A DNA stretch of 53,732 nt from Phenylobacterium sp. Root700 (GTDB taxonomy: Bacteria; Pseudomonadota; Alphaproteobacteria; Caulobacterales; Caulobacteraceae): assembly GCF_001429025.1 (NCBI RefSeq), contig NZ_LMHT01000035.1, positions 117,575 through 171,306 of the forward strand, read 5' to 3'. The translations under genes and the position numbers were made by a program. The notes beneath the pieces were generated by a model that was given only the letters and a program-made list of their open reading frames with translations, was not told the origin of the DNA and did not search any database. Within the stretch, counting starts at the first letter, position 1. Every line of letters starts with the position of its first letter. Shown here piece by piece: positions 8,716-22,600 of this stretch.

Positions 8716-10287
8716 TCATTCCCACTCGATGGTGCCGGGGGGCTTGGACGTCACGTCGTAGACGACGCGGTTCACGCCGCGGACCTCGTTGATGATCCGG
8801 GTGGCGCAGCGGCCCAGGACCTCCCAGGGGAACTCGAAAAAGTCGGCGGTCATGCCGTCGGTGGAGGTCACCGCGCGCAGGGCCAGCACGTCTTCGTAGG
8901 TACGGGCGTCGCCCATCACGCCCACGGTCTTCACCGGCAGCAGCACGGCGAAGGCCTGCCAGATCGAGTCGTAGAGGCCAGCCTTACGGATCTCGTCCAG
9001 ATAGATGGCGTCGGCCTGTTGCAGGACGGCGACCTTCTCGCGGGTGATCTCGCCGGGGATGCGGATGGCCAGGCCCGGACCCGGGAACGGGTGGCGGCCG
9101 ACGAAGGCCGGCGGCAGGCCAAGCTCGACGCCGAGCACACGCACTTCGTCCTTGAACAGCTCGCGCAGCGGCTCGACCAGCTTGAGCTTCATGTAGTCCG
9201 GCAGACCGCCGACATTGTGGTGACTCTTGATCACCGCCGAGGGACCGCCGCGCGCCGAGACGCTCTCGATCACGTCGGGATAGAGCGTGCCCTGGGCCAG
9301 GAAGTTGGCCCCGTCGATCTTGGCCGCTTCCCTGTCGAAGACGTCGATGAACAGGCGCCCGATGGTCTTGCGCTTGGTCTCCGGGTCCGAGACGCCGGCC
9401 AGTTCGCCGAGGAACAGGTCGGCGGCGTCCACGTGGACCAGCGGGATGTTGTAGTGGTCGCGGAACATGGTGACGACCTGGGTCGCCTCGTCCTTGCGCA
9501 ACAGACCGGTGTCGACGAACACGCAGGTCAGCTGGTCGCCGATCGCCTCATGGATCAGCACGGCGGCCACGGAGCTATCGACCCCGCCGGACAGGCCGCA
9601 GATCACCTTGCCCTCGCCCACCTGGTCGCGGATCTTCTGGACCATCTCGCCGCGGAAGGCGGCCATGGTCCAGTCGCCCTTAAGGCCGGCGATCTTGTGG
9701 GTGAAGTTGCGCAGCATCAGCGCGCCGCGCGGGGTGTGGGCCACTTCGGGGTGGAACTGGATGCCGTAGAAGCGACGGCCCTCGTCGGCGATCACGGCGA
9801 AGGGCGAGCCCTCCGACGAGGCGACAACGTGGAAGCCCTGCGGAATGGCGGTGATCTTGTCACCATGGCTCATCCACACGGTTTCCTTGGCGCCGACCGC
9901 GCCCAGACCGTCCAGCAGCGGGCTTTCGCGCTCGATCAGGATCTCGGCCCGGCCGAACTCACGGGTGTGGCCGCCTTCGACCGCCCCGCCCAGTTCGGCG
10001 CACATGGTCATCTCGCCGTAGCAGATGCCCAGCACCGGAACGCCCAGCTCGAAGACCTTCTTGGTGACGGCCGGGCTCTCGTCCTCATGGACGCTGGCGG
10101 GACCGCCGGACAGGATCACCGCCTTGGGCCCGAAGGCATCCAGCATCGCCTCGACCTTGTCGAAGGGATGGACCTCGCAATAGACGCCGCTCTCGCGCAG
10201 GCGGCGGGCGATCAGCTGGGTGACCTGGCTGCCGAAGTCGACGATGAGGACGCGTTCGTGGGCCTGTTGGGGGGCTTGTTCAGTCAT
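8716..10287 (-). CDS. guaA: GMP synthase (glutamine-hydrolysing)
   Basis: Converts XMP to GMP with ATP and glutamine, the last step of guanine nucleotide synthesis. The 523-residue protein has an N-terminal class I amidotransferase domain ([17 protein letters not shown]; nucleophile in GICYGEM; catalytic His-Glu in QFHPEVAHT) and a C-terminal ATP pyrophosphatase domain with the loop [10 protein letters not shown], then the dimerisation domain ending in GTIEWE, the usual GuaA tail. The ATG at 10287 overlaps the rsmB stop as ATGA; an in-frame ATG at 10299 is less likely. It is the last gene of guaB-MAPEG-rsmB-guaA. Confidence 0.97.
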   Translation of the reverse strand: MTEQAPQQAHERVLIVDFGSQVTQLIARRLRESGVYCEVHPFDKVEAMLDAFGPKAVILSGGPASVHEDESPAVTKKVFELGVPVLGICYGEMTMCAELGGAVEGGHTREFGRAEILIERESPLLDGLGAVGAKETVWMSHGDKITAIPQGFHVVASSEGSPFAVIADEGRRFYGIQFHPEVAHTPRGALMLRNFTHKIAGLKGDWTMAAFRGEMVQKIRDQVGEGKVICGLSGGVDSSVAAVLIHEAIGDQLTCVFVDTGLLRKDEATQVVTMFRDHYNIPLVHVDAADLFLGELAGVSDPETKRKTIGRLFIDVFDREAAKIDGANFLAQGTLYPDVIESVSARGGPSAVIKSHHNVGGLPDYMKLKLVEPLRELFKDEVRVLGVELGLPPAFVGRHPFPGPGLAIRIPGEITREKVAVLQQADAIYLDEIRKAGLYDSIWQAFAVLLPVKTVGVMGDARTYEDVLALRAVTSTDGMTADFFEFPWEVLGRCATRIINEVRGVNRVVYDVTSKPPGTIEWE

Positions 10288-11573
10288 TGCGGGGTCCATT
10301 TGGCGCGCTCAAGCACGGCGACGAAGAAGCCGTCGGTGGCCGAGCTGCGGGGCGAAAGGCGAAGATATCCCTCCGCCGTCAGGTGGCGAAGAAGGTCGGG
10401 ATTGTTGGTGGCGGGCGTCACGCGGAAGTCCATCCAGCGCTCAAGGAAGGCCGCGACGCGGTCCTCGTCCTCCTCAGGCAGCACCGAGCAGGTGACGTAG
10501 ACGATCCGGCCGCCCGGCTTCACATATTGGGTTCCGAGGTCGAGCACCGCGTCCTGGTCAGCCATGCGTTGGGTCAGGAGGGCCGGCTTCAGGCGCCACT
10601 TGGTGTCGGGGTGGCGACGCCAGGCCCCGGTTCCCGAGCAGGGCGCGTCGATGAAGACGACGTCGATCTTGTTCTCCAAATCCTTCAACGGATTGGGATA
10701 GATCGGCGAACGGACCTGGAGGTTGCGTACGCCTGCCCGCTCGGAACGGCGAACGGTGTCGGCCAGGCGACGGGCCTCGCTGTCATAGGCGTAGATCTGG
10801 CCCTTGTTGGCCATGGCGGCGGCGAGCGCGAGCGTCTTGCCCCCGCCCCCGGCGCAGAGGTCGAGCACTTGCGCGCCCCTGATCTCGCCGGCCGCTTCCG
10901 CAGCGATCTGCGAGGCCAGGTCCTGCACCTCGAACCAGCCCTTGGAGAAGGCCGGGACGGTTTCAAGAGACGCGCCGCGCTGGCTGGGATCGGGCGCGGC
11001 CATCCGCAGGGCGTTGGGCAGGACGCCGGTCGGCTCGGCGTTGAGCGGGCCTAGCGCCTTCAGCGCCTGCCCGACATCGGTCTTCAGGGTGTTGACCCGC
11101 AGATCGACCGGCGCGCGCTCGGACAGCATCGCGCCTTCCAGCGGCGCATCGTCGCCGAAAGCGCGAACCAGCGAAGGCTCCAGCCAATCGGGATAGTCGC
11201 CGCGCACAGCGGCCGGCGCGTCGGCCAGGTCACGCGGCTGCGCCAGCGCAGCGCGTTCGGCGTCGGTCAGGGCGCCTGGACCATGCGGCTCGTCGCCGGC
11301 GGCCTCGGCCACCCCCTCCACCGACCAGTCCCAGAACACATGCAGGGCGCAGAGCGTGGCGGCGCGCGCGCTGTCATCGCCCATCCGCCAGCCGAGCGAA
11401 CGGCGACGGCGCAGGACGTCGAGCACCAGGCCCGAAACCCAGGCGCGGTCCTTGGACCCAGCAAACCTAGATGCATCACCCCACGCCTTGAGCGCCAGCT
11501 TCACAGGCCGGTGGCGCGTCTCGACGTCGGTGAGGATCTCGATGGCTGCGGAGAGGCGTCCGCCGTCACGCAA
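10284..11573 (-). CDS. rsmB: 16S rRNA cytosine-C5 methyltransferase, RsmB family
   Basis: A 429-residue SAM-dependent RNA methyltransferase, probably making m5C in 16S rRNA. A NusB-like N-terminal helical part (residues about 5-80) precedes the Rossmann-type domain: [17 protein letters not shown] binds [18 protein letters not shown] and [14 protein letters not shown] carry the two cysteines of the m5C mechanism. The start appears to be TTG at 11573; an in-frame stop lies 12 bases upstream, so no earlier start exists. It begins 15 bases after the MAPEG gene and its stop overlaps the guaA start, so the four genes are translationally linked. Family-level assignment is firm; exact target nucleotide is not. 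Confidence 0.85.
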   Translation of the reverse strand: MRDGGRLSAAIEILTDVETRHRPVKLALKAWGDASRFAGSKDRAWVSGLVLDVLRRRRSLGWRMGDDSARAATLCALHVFWDWSVEGVAEAAGDEPHGPGALTDAERAALAQPRDLADAPAAVRGDYPDWLEPSLVRAFGDDAPLEGAMLSERAPVDLRVNTLKTDVGQALKALGPLNAEPTGVLPNALRMAAPDPSQRGASLETVPAFSKGWFEVQDLASQIAAEAAGEIRGAQVLDLCAGGGGKTLALAAAMANKGQIYAYDSEARRLADTVRRSERAGVRNLQVRSPIYPNPLKDLENKIDVVFIDAPCSGTGAWRRHPDTKWRLKPALLTQRMADQDAVLDLGTQYVKPGGRIVYVTCSVLPEEDEDRVAAFLERWMDFRVTPATNNPDLLRHLTAEGYLRLSPRSSATDGFFVAVLERAKWTPQ

Positions 11574-11588
11574 GGGCTCTACTCACAT

Positions 11589-11983
11589 TCAAAGGAAAAT
11601 GGCGGCGGTCACCGCCAGGAGGCCACCGAAGCCCGCGAACCAGATCAGGCTGCGGAGGTAGGGGACGTTGATCACATAGGCGATGGGATGGAGCGCGCGC
11701 GAGGCGACATAAAGCGCCGAGCCCCACAGCGTCAGCGGACCGAGCTTGGCGGCGAGATAGGCCGCGACCACGGCCGCAGCGAACAGCGGAAAGGTCTCCA
11801 TGAAGTTCGCGAAGGACCGGTTCAGCCTTGCGGCGCCGCCGGTCACAGGTCGCGCATCATCCCTCGGGCCGGCGGCCCATTGCAGACTCTGCTGGCGCCG
11901 AGAGGCGGCCGCCGCCCAGAGCAGTTGGACGACGCCGATGATCACGGCGGCGGCCAGCAGCTTCAGTTCGACGGCCGTGGTCA

Positions 11984-11984
<1 letters not shown>
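11589..11984 (-). CDS. MAPEG-family membrane protein
   Basis: A 131-residue inner-membrane protein with about four hydrophobic helices and the MAPEG pattern (LNRSFANFMETFPLFAAAVV ... LYVASRALHPIAYV). The eukaryotic family makes glutathione-linked eicosanoids; bacterial members are mostly unassigned. The ATG shares its A with the guaB TGA stop (TGATG), so translation is probably coupled. Its presence inside a purine operon is not explained by any known role. Confidence 0.85.
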
Positions 11985-15663
<3,679 letters not shown>

Positions 15664-15685
<22 letters not shown>

Positions 15686-15778
15686 AAGGCGATCCGGGGG
15701 ACCCAAGCGGCCTCGACAGGTTCTGAAATGCAGCTTGGCCCCCCCGGATCAGCCTAGCGGCTGCCCGGAGGATGACGA
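15664..15778. repeat. 115-bp palindromic intergenic repeat
   Basis: Outer arms of 14 bp are perfectly complementary (15664-15677, TCGTCATCCTCCGG, with 15765-15778). Inner arms 15691-15708 and 15733-15750 also pair over nearly all of 18 bases. The element overlaps the 3' end of the LysR gene and lies 11 bases from the rlmE stop. It looks like a mobile or dispersed palindromic element, and could serve as a bidirectional terminator between convergent genes. Confidence 0.75.
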
Positions 15779-15789
15779 AGCAGGTGGAA

Positions 15790-16494
15790 CTACCGCCCCT
15801 TGAAGCCGGTCGCCACGAGGTAGACCTCGGAGCTATCAGCTCGGCTGGCCTTGGGCTTGATGTGGCGCACCTCGTCGAACCTGCGGTTCAACTCGCCGAT
15901 GATCTCGTGGGTCTCACCGCCCTGGAACGCCTTCGACAGGAAGGCGCCGCCTGGCCGCAGCACGCTGACCGCGAAGTCGGCGGCGGTTTCGATCAGGGTC
16001 ATGATCCGCAGGTGGTCGGTACGACGATGGCCGACGGTGTTCGGAGCCATGTCCGACAGCACCAGGTCCGGCGGCCCGCCGAGCAACTCGATCAGCAAGG
16101 GGCCGCATGCTGGATCGGTGAAGTCCATTTCCAGGATGTGGGCGGGCGGCAGCGGATCGACCGGCAGCAGGTCGACGCCGACGATGTTGGTCACCCCGCG
16201 TTCGATCGCCACCTGGGTCCAACCACCGGGGGCCAGGCCAAGGTCGATGACCCGCACGCCGGGCCTGAGCAGCTTCAGCTTGTCGTCGAGCTCGGTCAGC
16301 TTGTAGGCGGCCCGACTGCGATATCCGTGGGCGCGAGCCTTAGCGGCGAAGGGGTCGTTGATCTGTCGCGACAGCCAGGCCTGGGACGACGGAGTCCGGT
16401 CCTTCGCGGTCTTGAGGCGCTTAGGCGTAACCCGGCCCTCTTCGGATCCGCCCGTGGGCGGCTTGACCATGCGTTTGCGGGGCGGCTCTGTCAT
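15790..16494 (-). CDS. rlmE: 23S rRNA 2'-O-ribose methyltransferase
   Basis: RlmE (RrmJ/FtsJ) methylates the 2'-hydroxyl of a uridine in the 23S rRNA A-loop, late in 50S assembly. The 234-residue protein is slightly longer than E. coli RlmE because of a basic N-terminal tail (MTEPPRKRMVKPPTGG...), common in alphaproteobacteria. The SAM motif is VIDLGLAPGGWTQVA and the K-D-K-E tetrad is visible: Lys in RAAYKLTEL, Asp in VLSDMAP, Lys in FLSKAF, Glu in SSEVYLV. The start overlaps the ppx/gppA stop as ATGA, so the two genes form an operon. Confidence 0.93.
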   Translation of the reverse strand: MTEPPRKRMVKPPTGGSEEGRVTPKRLKTAKDRTPSSQAWLSRQINDPFAAKARAHGYRSRAAYKLTELDDKLKLLRPGVRVIDLGLAPGGWTQVAIERGVTNIVGVDLLPVDPLPPAHILEMDFTDPACGPLLIELLGGPPDLVLSDMAPNTVGHRRTDHLRIMTLIETAADFAVSVLRPGGAFLSKAFQGGETHEIIGELNRRFDEVRHIKPKASRADSSEVYLVATGFKGR

Positions 16495-17621
16495 TCAGGG
16501 GCGTTTACAGGGGAAGCGCCGCCCGATCTACGGCCGCGACGCCGACGTCGCCGCTTGCGCTTGGTTCCCACGCCCGACATCAGCGACATCAGGATGCCTT
16601 CGCGCAGGCCACGGTCGGCGACCCGCACGCGCGAACAGGGCCAAAGCTCCTGCACCGCCTGAAGAATGGCGGCCCCGGCCAGGACCAGGTCGGCGCGATC
16701 CGAACCGATGCAAGGCTGGTCCGCGCGCTGCTGCGGACTGAGATCGAGCAGCATGCGGGCGGCTGCGTCGCATTCCCCGCGGGTCATCCAGATGCCGTCC
16801 ACCTGGCTGCGGTCATAGCGCTGCAGCCCAAGATGCATCCCAGCCAGGCTGGTGATCGCCCCAGAGGTTCCCACCAGGTGGGCGCGGTCGGCGTCGAAGA
16901 TCGGCCGCAGCGGATCGGCGTGGCGGAACTCGCGGATTTGGTCCTTCACGGTCTCGACCATGGCCCGGAACCAGCCCTCGGTGGCCTCCGGCCCTTCCGG
17001 GAAGCGCTCGGCCAGGGTGACCACGCCGATCGGGATCGAAAGCCAGGCCTTGATCGGCAGCCGGCCCGCCGCGAACGTCGCCAACTCGGTTTCCAAGCCG
17101 CCGGCCGTCAGATCGACCCAGGACAGCTCCGTCGATCCGCCGCCGACATCGACCACCAGCGCCGCCTGCGCGCTGTGGTCCAGCAGGTTCAGGCAGCCCG
17201 CCACCGAAAGCTGGGCCTCTTCGCGCGGCGTGATGATCTGCAACTGAAGGCCGGTTTCGGAGGCCACGCGAGCCACGAATTCCGCCCCGTTCTCGGCCCC
17301 GCGGCACGCCTGGGTGGCGATGGCCTTGAGCTTCACCACCTTGCGGCGGCGAACTTTCTCGGCGCTGACCCTCAGGGCTGCGAGCGCACGATCCATCGCC
17401 GCTTCGGAGAGCCGCCCTGTCAGCGAGAGCCCCTCACCGAGTCGGACGATGCGCGAATACGCCTCAACAACCCGGAAACCGCGGCCCGACGGGGTGGCGA
17501 TCAACAGGCGGCAATTGTTCGTACCGAGATCGAGTGCACCGTAACAAGGCGAGTCAGTTGAACCGGCGCCGCCACTCGTCCTGGCTCTGGAAGCCGTCTC
17601 TCGATCAAGCGTCATCGTCAC
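16491..17621 (-). CDS. Ppx/GppA family phosphatase
   Basis: A 376-residue exopolyphosphatase/guanosine pentaphosphatase-type enzyme of the actin-like ATPase fold. Phosphate-binding motifs are clear: YGALDLGTNNCRLLIATP at the N-terminus and VVDVGGGSTELSWV mid-protein. It is short: the C-terminal HD-like domain of E. coli Ppx and GppA is absent, as in many alphaproteobacterial homologues. The family controls polyphosphate and (p)ppGpp pools; which of these this protein hydrolyses cannot be told. The C-terminus is a basic tail ([16 protein letters not shown]). It is the first gene of a pair with rlmE and divergent from hspQ. Confidence 0.88.
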   Translation of the reverse strand: MTMTLDRETASRARTSGGAGSTDSPCYGALDLGTNNCRLLIATPSGRGFRVVEAYSRIVRLGEGLSLTGRLSEAAMDRALAALRVSAEKVRRRKVVKLKAIATQACRGAENGAEFVARVASETGLQLQIITPREEAQLSVAGCLNLLDHSAQAALVVDVGGGSTELSWVDLTAGGLETELATFAAGRLPIKAWLSIPIGVVTLAERFPEGPEATEGWFRAMVETVKDQIREFRHADPLRPIFDADRAHLVGTSGAITSLAGMHLGLQRYDRSQVDGIWMTRGECDAAARMLLDLSPQQRADQPCIGSDRADLVLAGAAILQAVQELWPCSRVRVADRGLREGILMSLMSGVGTKRKRRRRRRGRRSGGASPVNAPE

Positions 17622-17859
17622 CGGCGGGGTGGCCGAAACGCTTGTACATCAAGGATCTGGAGCACGTTCGGTGAGAACGCGCTCAACAGCGCCGCAGTCA
17701 TTGACCGCCATCCGTCCCTAGTAGAGGCGCCGACACAGCACCTCGTTTCATAGGCGACTGTAGCAAGCTGGTTCGCCTCTCGGAAGGCACGCCCTTGCAC
17801 ATGACAAGATGAGCAGTACGTTCACCTTCCAGTCAGGCGCCAAGGTCTAGAGTCGTTTC
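17622..17859. promoter_or_regulatory. Divergent promoter region, ppx/gppA and hspQ
   Basis: 238 bases between divergent starts, more AT-rich than the flanking genes. No convincing gene, RNA or palindrome was seen; it presumably holds both promoters. Confidence 0.45.
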
Positions 17860-18246
17860 ATGGACGCTCGTATCGAAAAACGTGGAAGCGACACGGTCAC
17901 ACCGCCGGCGGTTCTTGCTGAGCCGCGTTTGGCGAAGTACGCCATCGGCCAAGTCGTGAGACACCGTCACTACCCGTTCCGGGGCGTGATCTTTGACGTC
18001 GATCCCACTTTCTCAAACACTGAGCAGTGGTGGTTGTCGATTCCGGAAGAGATCCGGCCGCGCAAGGACCAGCCCTACTATCACCTGCTGGCCGAGAACG
18101 ACGAGAACGCCTACGTCGCCTATGTCTCCGAGCAGAACCTGGTGCCGGACGACAGCGGCGAGCCCGTCGGACATCCGCAAGCCTCGTTGATCTTCGAATC
18201 GTTCAACGAAGGCCACTACACGCTGCGCCCGCGGATCAGCCACTAG
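17860..18246 (+). CDS. hspQ: Heat shock protein HspQ / YccV-like
   Basis: A 128-residue protein with the hemimethylated-DNA-binding/YccV domain: YAIGQVVRHRHYPFRGVIFDVDP ... WWLSIPEEIRPRKDQPYYHLLAENDENAYVAYVSEQNL. E. coli HspQ was first described as binding hemimethylated oriC DNA and later as a specificity factor for Lon. A 25-residue N-terminal extension precedes the domain. It is a single gene between a divergent promoter region and phhA. Caulobacter uses CcrM methylation and Lon in cell-cycle control, so a role there is conceivable but only inference. Confidence 0.88.
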   Translation: MDARIEKRGSDTVTPPAVLAEPRLAKYAIGQVVRHRHYPFRGVIFDVDPTFSNTEQWWLSIPEEIRPRKDQPYYHLLAENDENAYVAYVSEQNLVPDDSGEPVGHPQASLIFESFNEGHYTLRPRISH

Positions 18247-18321
18247 GGCGCGCGGCACAGGCGTTTCGCCTGCCCCGCCCTAGGCGCAATCTTTCACCGG
18301 CGAACTGCGTTTTCGGCACAT

Positions 18322-18350
18322 AGTTCGAACGGAACTTTCGCGAATTCGCG
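18322..18350. promoter_or_regulatory. Two palindromes before phhA
   Basis: AGTTC-N5-GAACT at 18322-18336 is directly followed by the perfect 12-bp palindrome CGCGAATTCGCG at 18339-18350, 14 bases before the phhA ATG at 18365. The position suits an operator for a regulator of aromatic amino acid catabolism. The regulator is not in the window. Confidence 0.4.
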
Positions 18351-18364
18351 CTCATTCTAGCGTC

Positions 18365-19240
18365 ATGAACGCAGATGATTTCAGCGGCGGCCCGCCTGTG
18401 GGCGCACGGCCCGATTGGACGATCGACCAGGACTGGGCGGCCTATAGCCAGGCTGAGCACGCGATCTGGATGACGCTGTATGAGCGCCAGTCCAAGCTCC
18501 TGCCCGGCCGCGCCTGCGACGCCTTCCTCAAGGGCCTGGACGCCCTGGACCTGCATCGCGGCGGCATTCCCGATTTCGCGCGCATCAACGAGGAACTGAA
18601 CCGGCTGACCGGTTGGAGCGTCGTCGCGGTGCCTGGCCTTGTGCCCGACGAGGTGTTTTTCGAGCACCTGGCCAATCGCCGCTTCCCGGCCGGCCGTTTC
18701 ATCCGCAAGCCCGACGAGCTGGACTATCTGGAGGAGCCCGACGTCTTCCATGACGTGTTCGGCCACGTGCCGATGCTCACCGATCCCACCTTCGCCGACT
18801 ACATGCAGGCCTATGGGCAGGGCGGATTGCGCGCCCTGGGCCGAGGCCAGCTGCACAATCTGGCGCGGCTCTACTGGTACACGGTCGAATTCGGCCTGCT
18901 GGAGACGCCCGAAGGCCTGCGCATCTACGGCGCCGGGATCGTTTCGAGCCGGGCGGAATCGATCTTCGCCCTGGACGATCCTTCGCCCAATCGCCTGGGT
19001 TTCGACCTGGAACGGGTCATGCGCACGCCCTACCGGATCGACGACTTCCAGCAGGTCTATTTCGTGATCCCGTCGCTAAAGGCGCTGCTGAACGCCACGC
19101 TGCAGGATTTCGCGCCGATCTATGAACGTCTGAGCCAGGCGCCGGATATCGCCATCGACGTCATGGCGCCGGGCGATCGCGTATTCACCTGCGGAACCCA
19201 GGACTACGCCAAGACCGGCGGACGGCTGGCCTCGGCCTAG
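18365..19240 (+). CDS. phhA: Phenylalanine 4-hydroxylase
   Basis: Converts phenylalanine to tyrosine with tetrahydropterin and O2, the entry to phenylalanine catabolism. The 291-residue length is usual for the monomeric bacterial enzyme. The iron site is visible: two histidines in DVFHDVFGHVPML and the glutamate in RLYWYTVEFGLL. Other family signatures are NRRFPAGRFIRKPDELDYLEEPD and YGAGIVSSRAES. No carbinolamine dehydratase (phhB) lies next to it. The stop overlaps the stop of the convergent lipoprotein gene within a CTAG. Confidence 0.95.
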   Translation: MNADDFSGGPPVGARPDWTIDQDWAAYSQAEHAIWMTLYERQSKLLPGRACDAFLKGLDALDLHRGGIPDFARINEELNRLTGWSVVAVPGLVPDEVFFEHLANRRFPAGRFIRKPDELDYLEEPDVFHDVFGHVPMLTDPTFADYMQAYGQGGLRALGRGQLHNLARLYWYTVEFGLLETPEGLRIYGAGIVSSRAESIFALDDPSPNRLGFDLERVMRTPYRIDDFQQVYFVIPSLKALLNATLQDFAPIYERLSQAPDIAIDVMAPGDRVFTCGTQDYAKTGGRLASA

Positions 19241-19611
19241 CCCCCGGCCTTTTCCCGCGCCATCAGGGTCTGAATGCCCTTCTGGACCTCCAGCCGCTGG
19301 GCGGGCGTGAAGACGCGGTAGCGTTGGGACTTCGGTCCCGAAGCGGCGCTGATCTCCTGGTCGGTCACATAGATGAACCGGCCCTGGAAGGCGCCGGTCA
19401 CGGGCTGGCCATAGGCCATGCGGATGCCTTCCAGCCGCACGGCGCAGTTCTCCAGCGTATCGATGTTGGGCGCGACGGGCCGGAAGTCCGGCTTGCCGTT
19501 CATCCCGTCGGCCATGCGCCAGCAGACCCCGGTATTGCCGGGCGCCGTCAGCGGCTTCTCGCAGCCGGACAGCGCCGCCACCGCGCCCAACCCCAGCAAA
19601 ACCCTGCGCAT
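19237..19611 (-). CDS. Small lipoprotein behind tamB, CW-motif family
   Basis: A 124-residue lipoprotein: the signal MRRVLLGLGAVAALSGC ends in a lipobox cysteine. The mature part has the pattern G-V-C-W-R-M-A-D-G ... L-E-N-C-A-V-R-L-E-G-I-R ... V-T-G-A-F-Q-G-R-F-I-Y-V. The same pattern is found in the proteins at 47915-48316 and, more weakly, 48361-49047. It starts eight bases after the tamB stop on the same strand, so it is almost certainly co-transcribed with tamA-tamB and may act in the envelope with them. The frame extends upstream into tamB but the ATG at 19611 gives a clean lipoprotein signal. No known function. Confidence 0.8.
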   Translation of the reverse strand: MRRVLLGLGAVAALSGCEKPLTAPGNTGVCWRMADGMNGKPDFRPVAPNIDTLENCAVRLEGIRMAYGQPVTGAFQGRFIYVTDQEISAASGPKSQRYRVFTPAQRLEVQKGIQTLMAREKAGG

Positions 19612-19619
19612 GGCGCTCC

Positions 19620-22600
19620 TCAGTAGTCCTTGCGCCAGCGAACGGCGAGCTTGCCGTCCCCCTGGCTGGCGAGCTTGGAGATGATGGAGAGGTTGCGGCC
19701 GAGTCGCCACTCGACCTGCGCCGATGGCCCCTCGCGGCCGCCGCCGGTCAGCTCCAGATAGACGTCTTCGGTCAGGTACTTGCCGCCGGACACCGTGACA
19801 CCGGACTCATCGCCCCCAGCCAGCGCCAAGCGGTCGAGACCGGCGAAGCTGCGCAGGTTGCCGATCACGTCGAAGCCTCCGCCGCCGGCCAGCGACGACA
19901 GCGCCGAGGCGAGCTGAGCGGCCTCGAGCGGCGACAGCTGCGCGGCCGAGCGCCCGAACAGCACCTGCGACAGCACCTCGTCGTTCGGCAGGACCGGCAC
20001 CGAGGTCAGGGTGATCTCGGGCTTGGCCGCCGTGCCTCGGATGCGCACCACGGCGGTCAGCGACGGGTCGTCGCGGGTCGCGGTCAGGTCCAGGCGGATC
20101 GCCTCCGGCTTCGTGGCCAGGGTGACGACGCCCCGATCATCGAACTCGAAGCGCTTGCCCGCGAAATCGTACTCGCCGCGCACGACCCGGGCGGTGCCGG
20201 CCAGGGTCGGCCGCGCCGTCGTGCCGCCGACCTTGGCGTTGAGGGAAAGCTCCACATCCAGGCCCCTGCCCCGCAGGAATATCCGCCTGGGGGCCTTCAG
20301 GGTCACGTCGAGGGCGATCGACGGCCCCCTGGAGACGACCGGTTGCAGCGATTGAGAGAGGTCGGTGGGCTTGTTGCGCTCAATCACGTCCATCGAGACC
20401 ACGCCTGACGGCGCCGACATGTTCGCCGAGACGTCGGCGCGATCGATGGTCAGGTCGCCGCCGAGACGAACCTTGCCATCGGCGGCGCGGTCGAGCGTCG
20501 CCTGCCCCGAGGCCGAGGCGCTGGCCATGTCGTTGTCGATCAGCCGGAAGTTCTTCAGATCCAGCAAGAAGGTCGAGGCGCCTTCGCGAAGCAGGCTGAC
20601 CTTGCCGGACCCCGACAGCGTCCCGCCATGCCCGTCCGCCCCGGTGGCCTGGGTGATGTTGACGGCGTTGTTGGCGAAGGCCGCGCGCAGGACCACGTCG
20701 GTCAGCACCAGGCCGGTCGCGCCGTCGGAGAAGCGCCCCTTGTCCACCTCCACCTGGCCGGTGGCGTTCGGATCGGCCAGCGTGCCGCCCAGGGTTCCCT
20801 GAAGCTGGACATGTCCCGCCAGCTCCCGTTCGCCCCCAACCAGCAGCTCCCACAACGGCTTGACCTCGCCATCGGCGAAGAAGTCGCCGCGGATCGGCCG
20901 GGTGCGGGCGATGGCGATGCGGAACGGGCTCGCCGAAGCCTCGGCCGGCAAGACCACGTTGGCGTTGGCGCGCAGGCCCTGCTCGTTGGTCACGGCGGCG
21001 GTCAAGGTCACCGCGTCGTCGTCCAGAAGCGCCTTCAAGGAGCCGTCCATGCCAAGCTCGCGCGGCGAACCGCGGCCCCGGGCGTCGTCGAGCTTGGCGT
21101 CCAGGGTTCCGGTCAGCTGCTTGCCCCGCCCGGTGAGGGTCAAGGTCGCGTCGGCCCGGCCAGTGAGGTCGGAGTTGAGGACGCCCAGTCCGAGGTGTTC
21201 GATCTGCGCGTGAATGTCGGTGGCGTCCTTGGTGAGCCGCCCGTCAAGGTCGATGCGTCCGCCGTCGCCGGCCGCCAGACGCAGCCGGGCCGTCTGCTCG
21301 GGGCCGCCGAAATGAATCGTCGCGGTCTCGGTGGTCTTCAGATCGCGACGGCCCAGTTGCCCGCCGCCATCGAAGGTCAAGGCGTAGCCGGGCTTGGCCT
21401 CGGCCAACAGCCCGCTCCCCTTGGCGCCCCAGCGCCCGTTGTTGGAGATCCCTTCCAGATCGACCGTGTAGGGCAGCCGCGATAGCGGGCCGTCGGCGGT
21501 GATCAAGCCCGTCCGCACCGCGAACTTGGCGCCTGGCGGAACCGCATCGGTCGCCTTCAGATTCAGGGTCCCACGCGGGCCGCCGGCGGCGTCGACGATC
21601 TTTACGACCCCCGTCACCTCGCCATTCTCCAGGAAGGCGCCCTTGGCCACCCGCAGCTGCAAGTCGGCCGCCGAGGGCGTGTTGCGCCGGAGCGCGATGG
21701 AGCCCTCAGCCGAAAGACCGCCGGCGTCGAGCGACAGGTCCGACAGGTCCACCCCGCCATTGGGGAAGCGGAAGGCCGAGCGGGCCTGGGCCGGTCCATA
21801 GTCGCTGGCCGCCGTCAGGGCGACGACGCCGCTCGAACCATCGGCCCGGCTCATGAAACTCAGGGTAAGCTTGGCGTCCTTCAGCGGCAGGCGCGGGATG
21901 TCGATGGCCTCGAAGTCGGCCAGCAGGTCCGCACGCGGCGCACTGAGCGTCCCGGTCACGGCGCCAGATCCCTTGGCCTTGCCGGTGATCTCCACGGGGC
22001 CCGCCCGGAAAGGACCGTCGGCCGACCAGTCGAGCTTGAAGCGCATGGCGCCGTCGGCGCCCAGCACCCCGGCCGTCGCCGCCTTGATCGCCGCGCCGTT
22101 CAGGGTCCCGTCGGACACCGAGATCTTGCGCCCCTCGACATTGGCCCGCGCCTGCAACCGCGGCGTTGCGCCCAGCAAGCGGTCCAGTTCAGCGAAGCCT
22201 GAGGCGAAGCGTGCGCCCTTGGCGTCGAGACTGAGCGTCCAGGGTTTGCCAGCGCCCGATTGGGTCGCCGACCAATCGGCCGACAGCGCGCCGGAGGCCC
22301 CGGCGCGGGCGGCGGCGAGGTTCGAGAAGTCGGCCTTGCCCTTGAAGTTCAGGCCGCCCAGCAGGCTACGGCCGCCGTTGGCGCGAACCTTGAGACCGAC
22401 GCCGGTCGCCTGGACGTCGCGCAGCAGCAATCGGCCGTCAGCCAGTCGCGAGGCGTCGAAGGACGCCGTGGGCCGTGCGCCCAGCAGCGCCGCCGCGAGG
22501 CCCGATCCACGCCCGCCGGCCCCGGCGATCTTGCCCGCGATCGCCACCACGCGATCACGGCGGGTCAGGACGAACGGGCCGGAGACCCGGTCCAGGCCAT

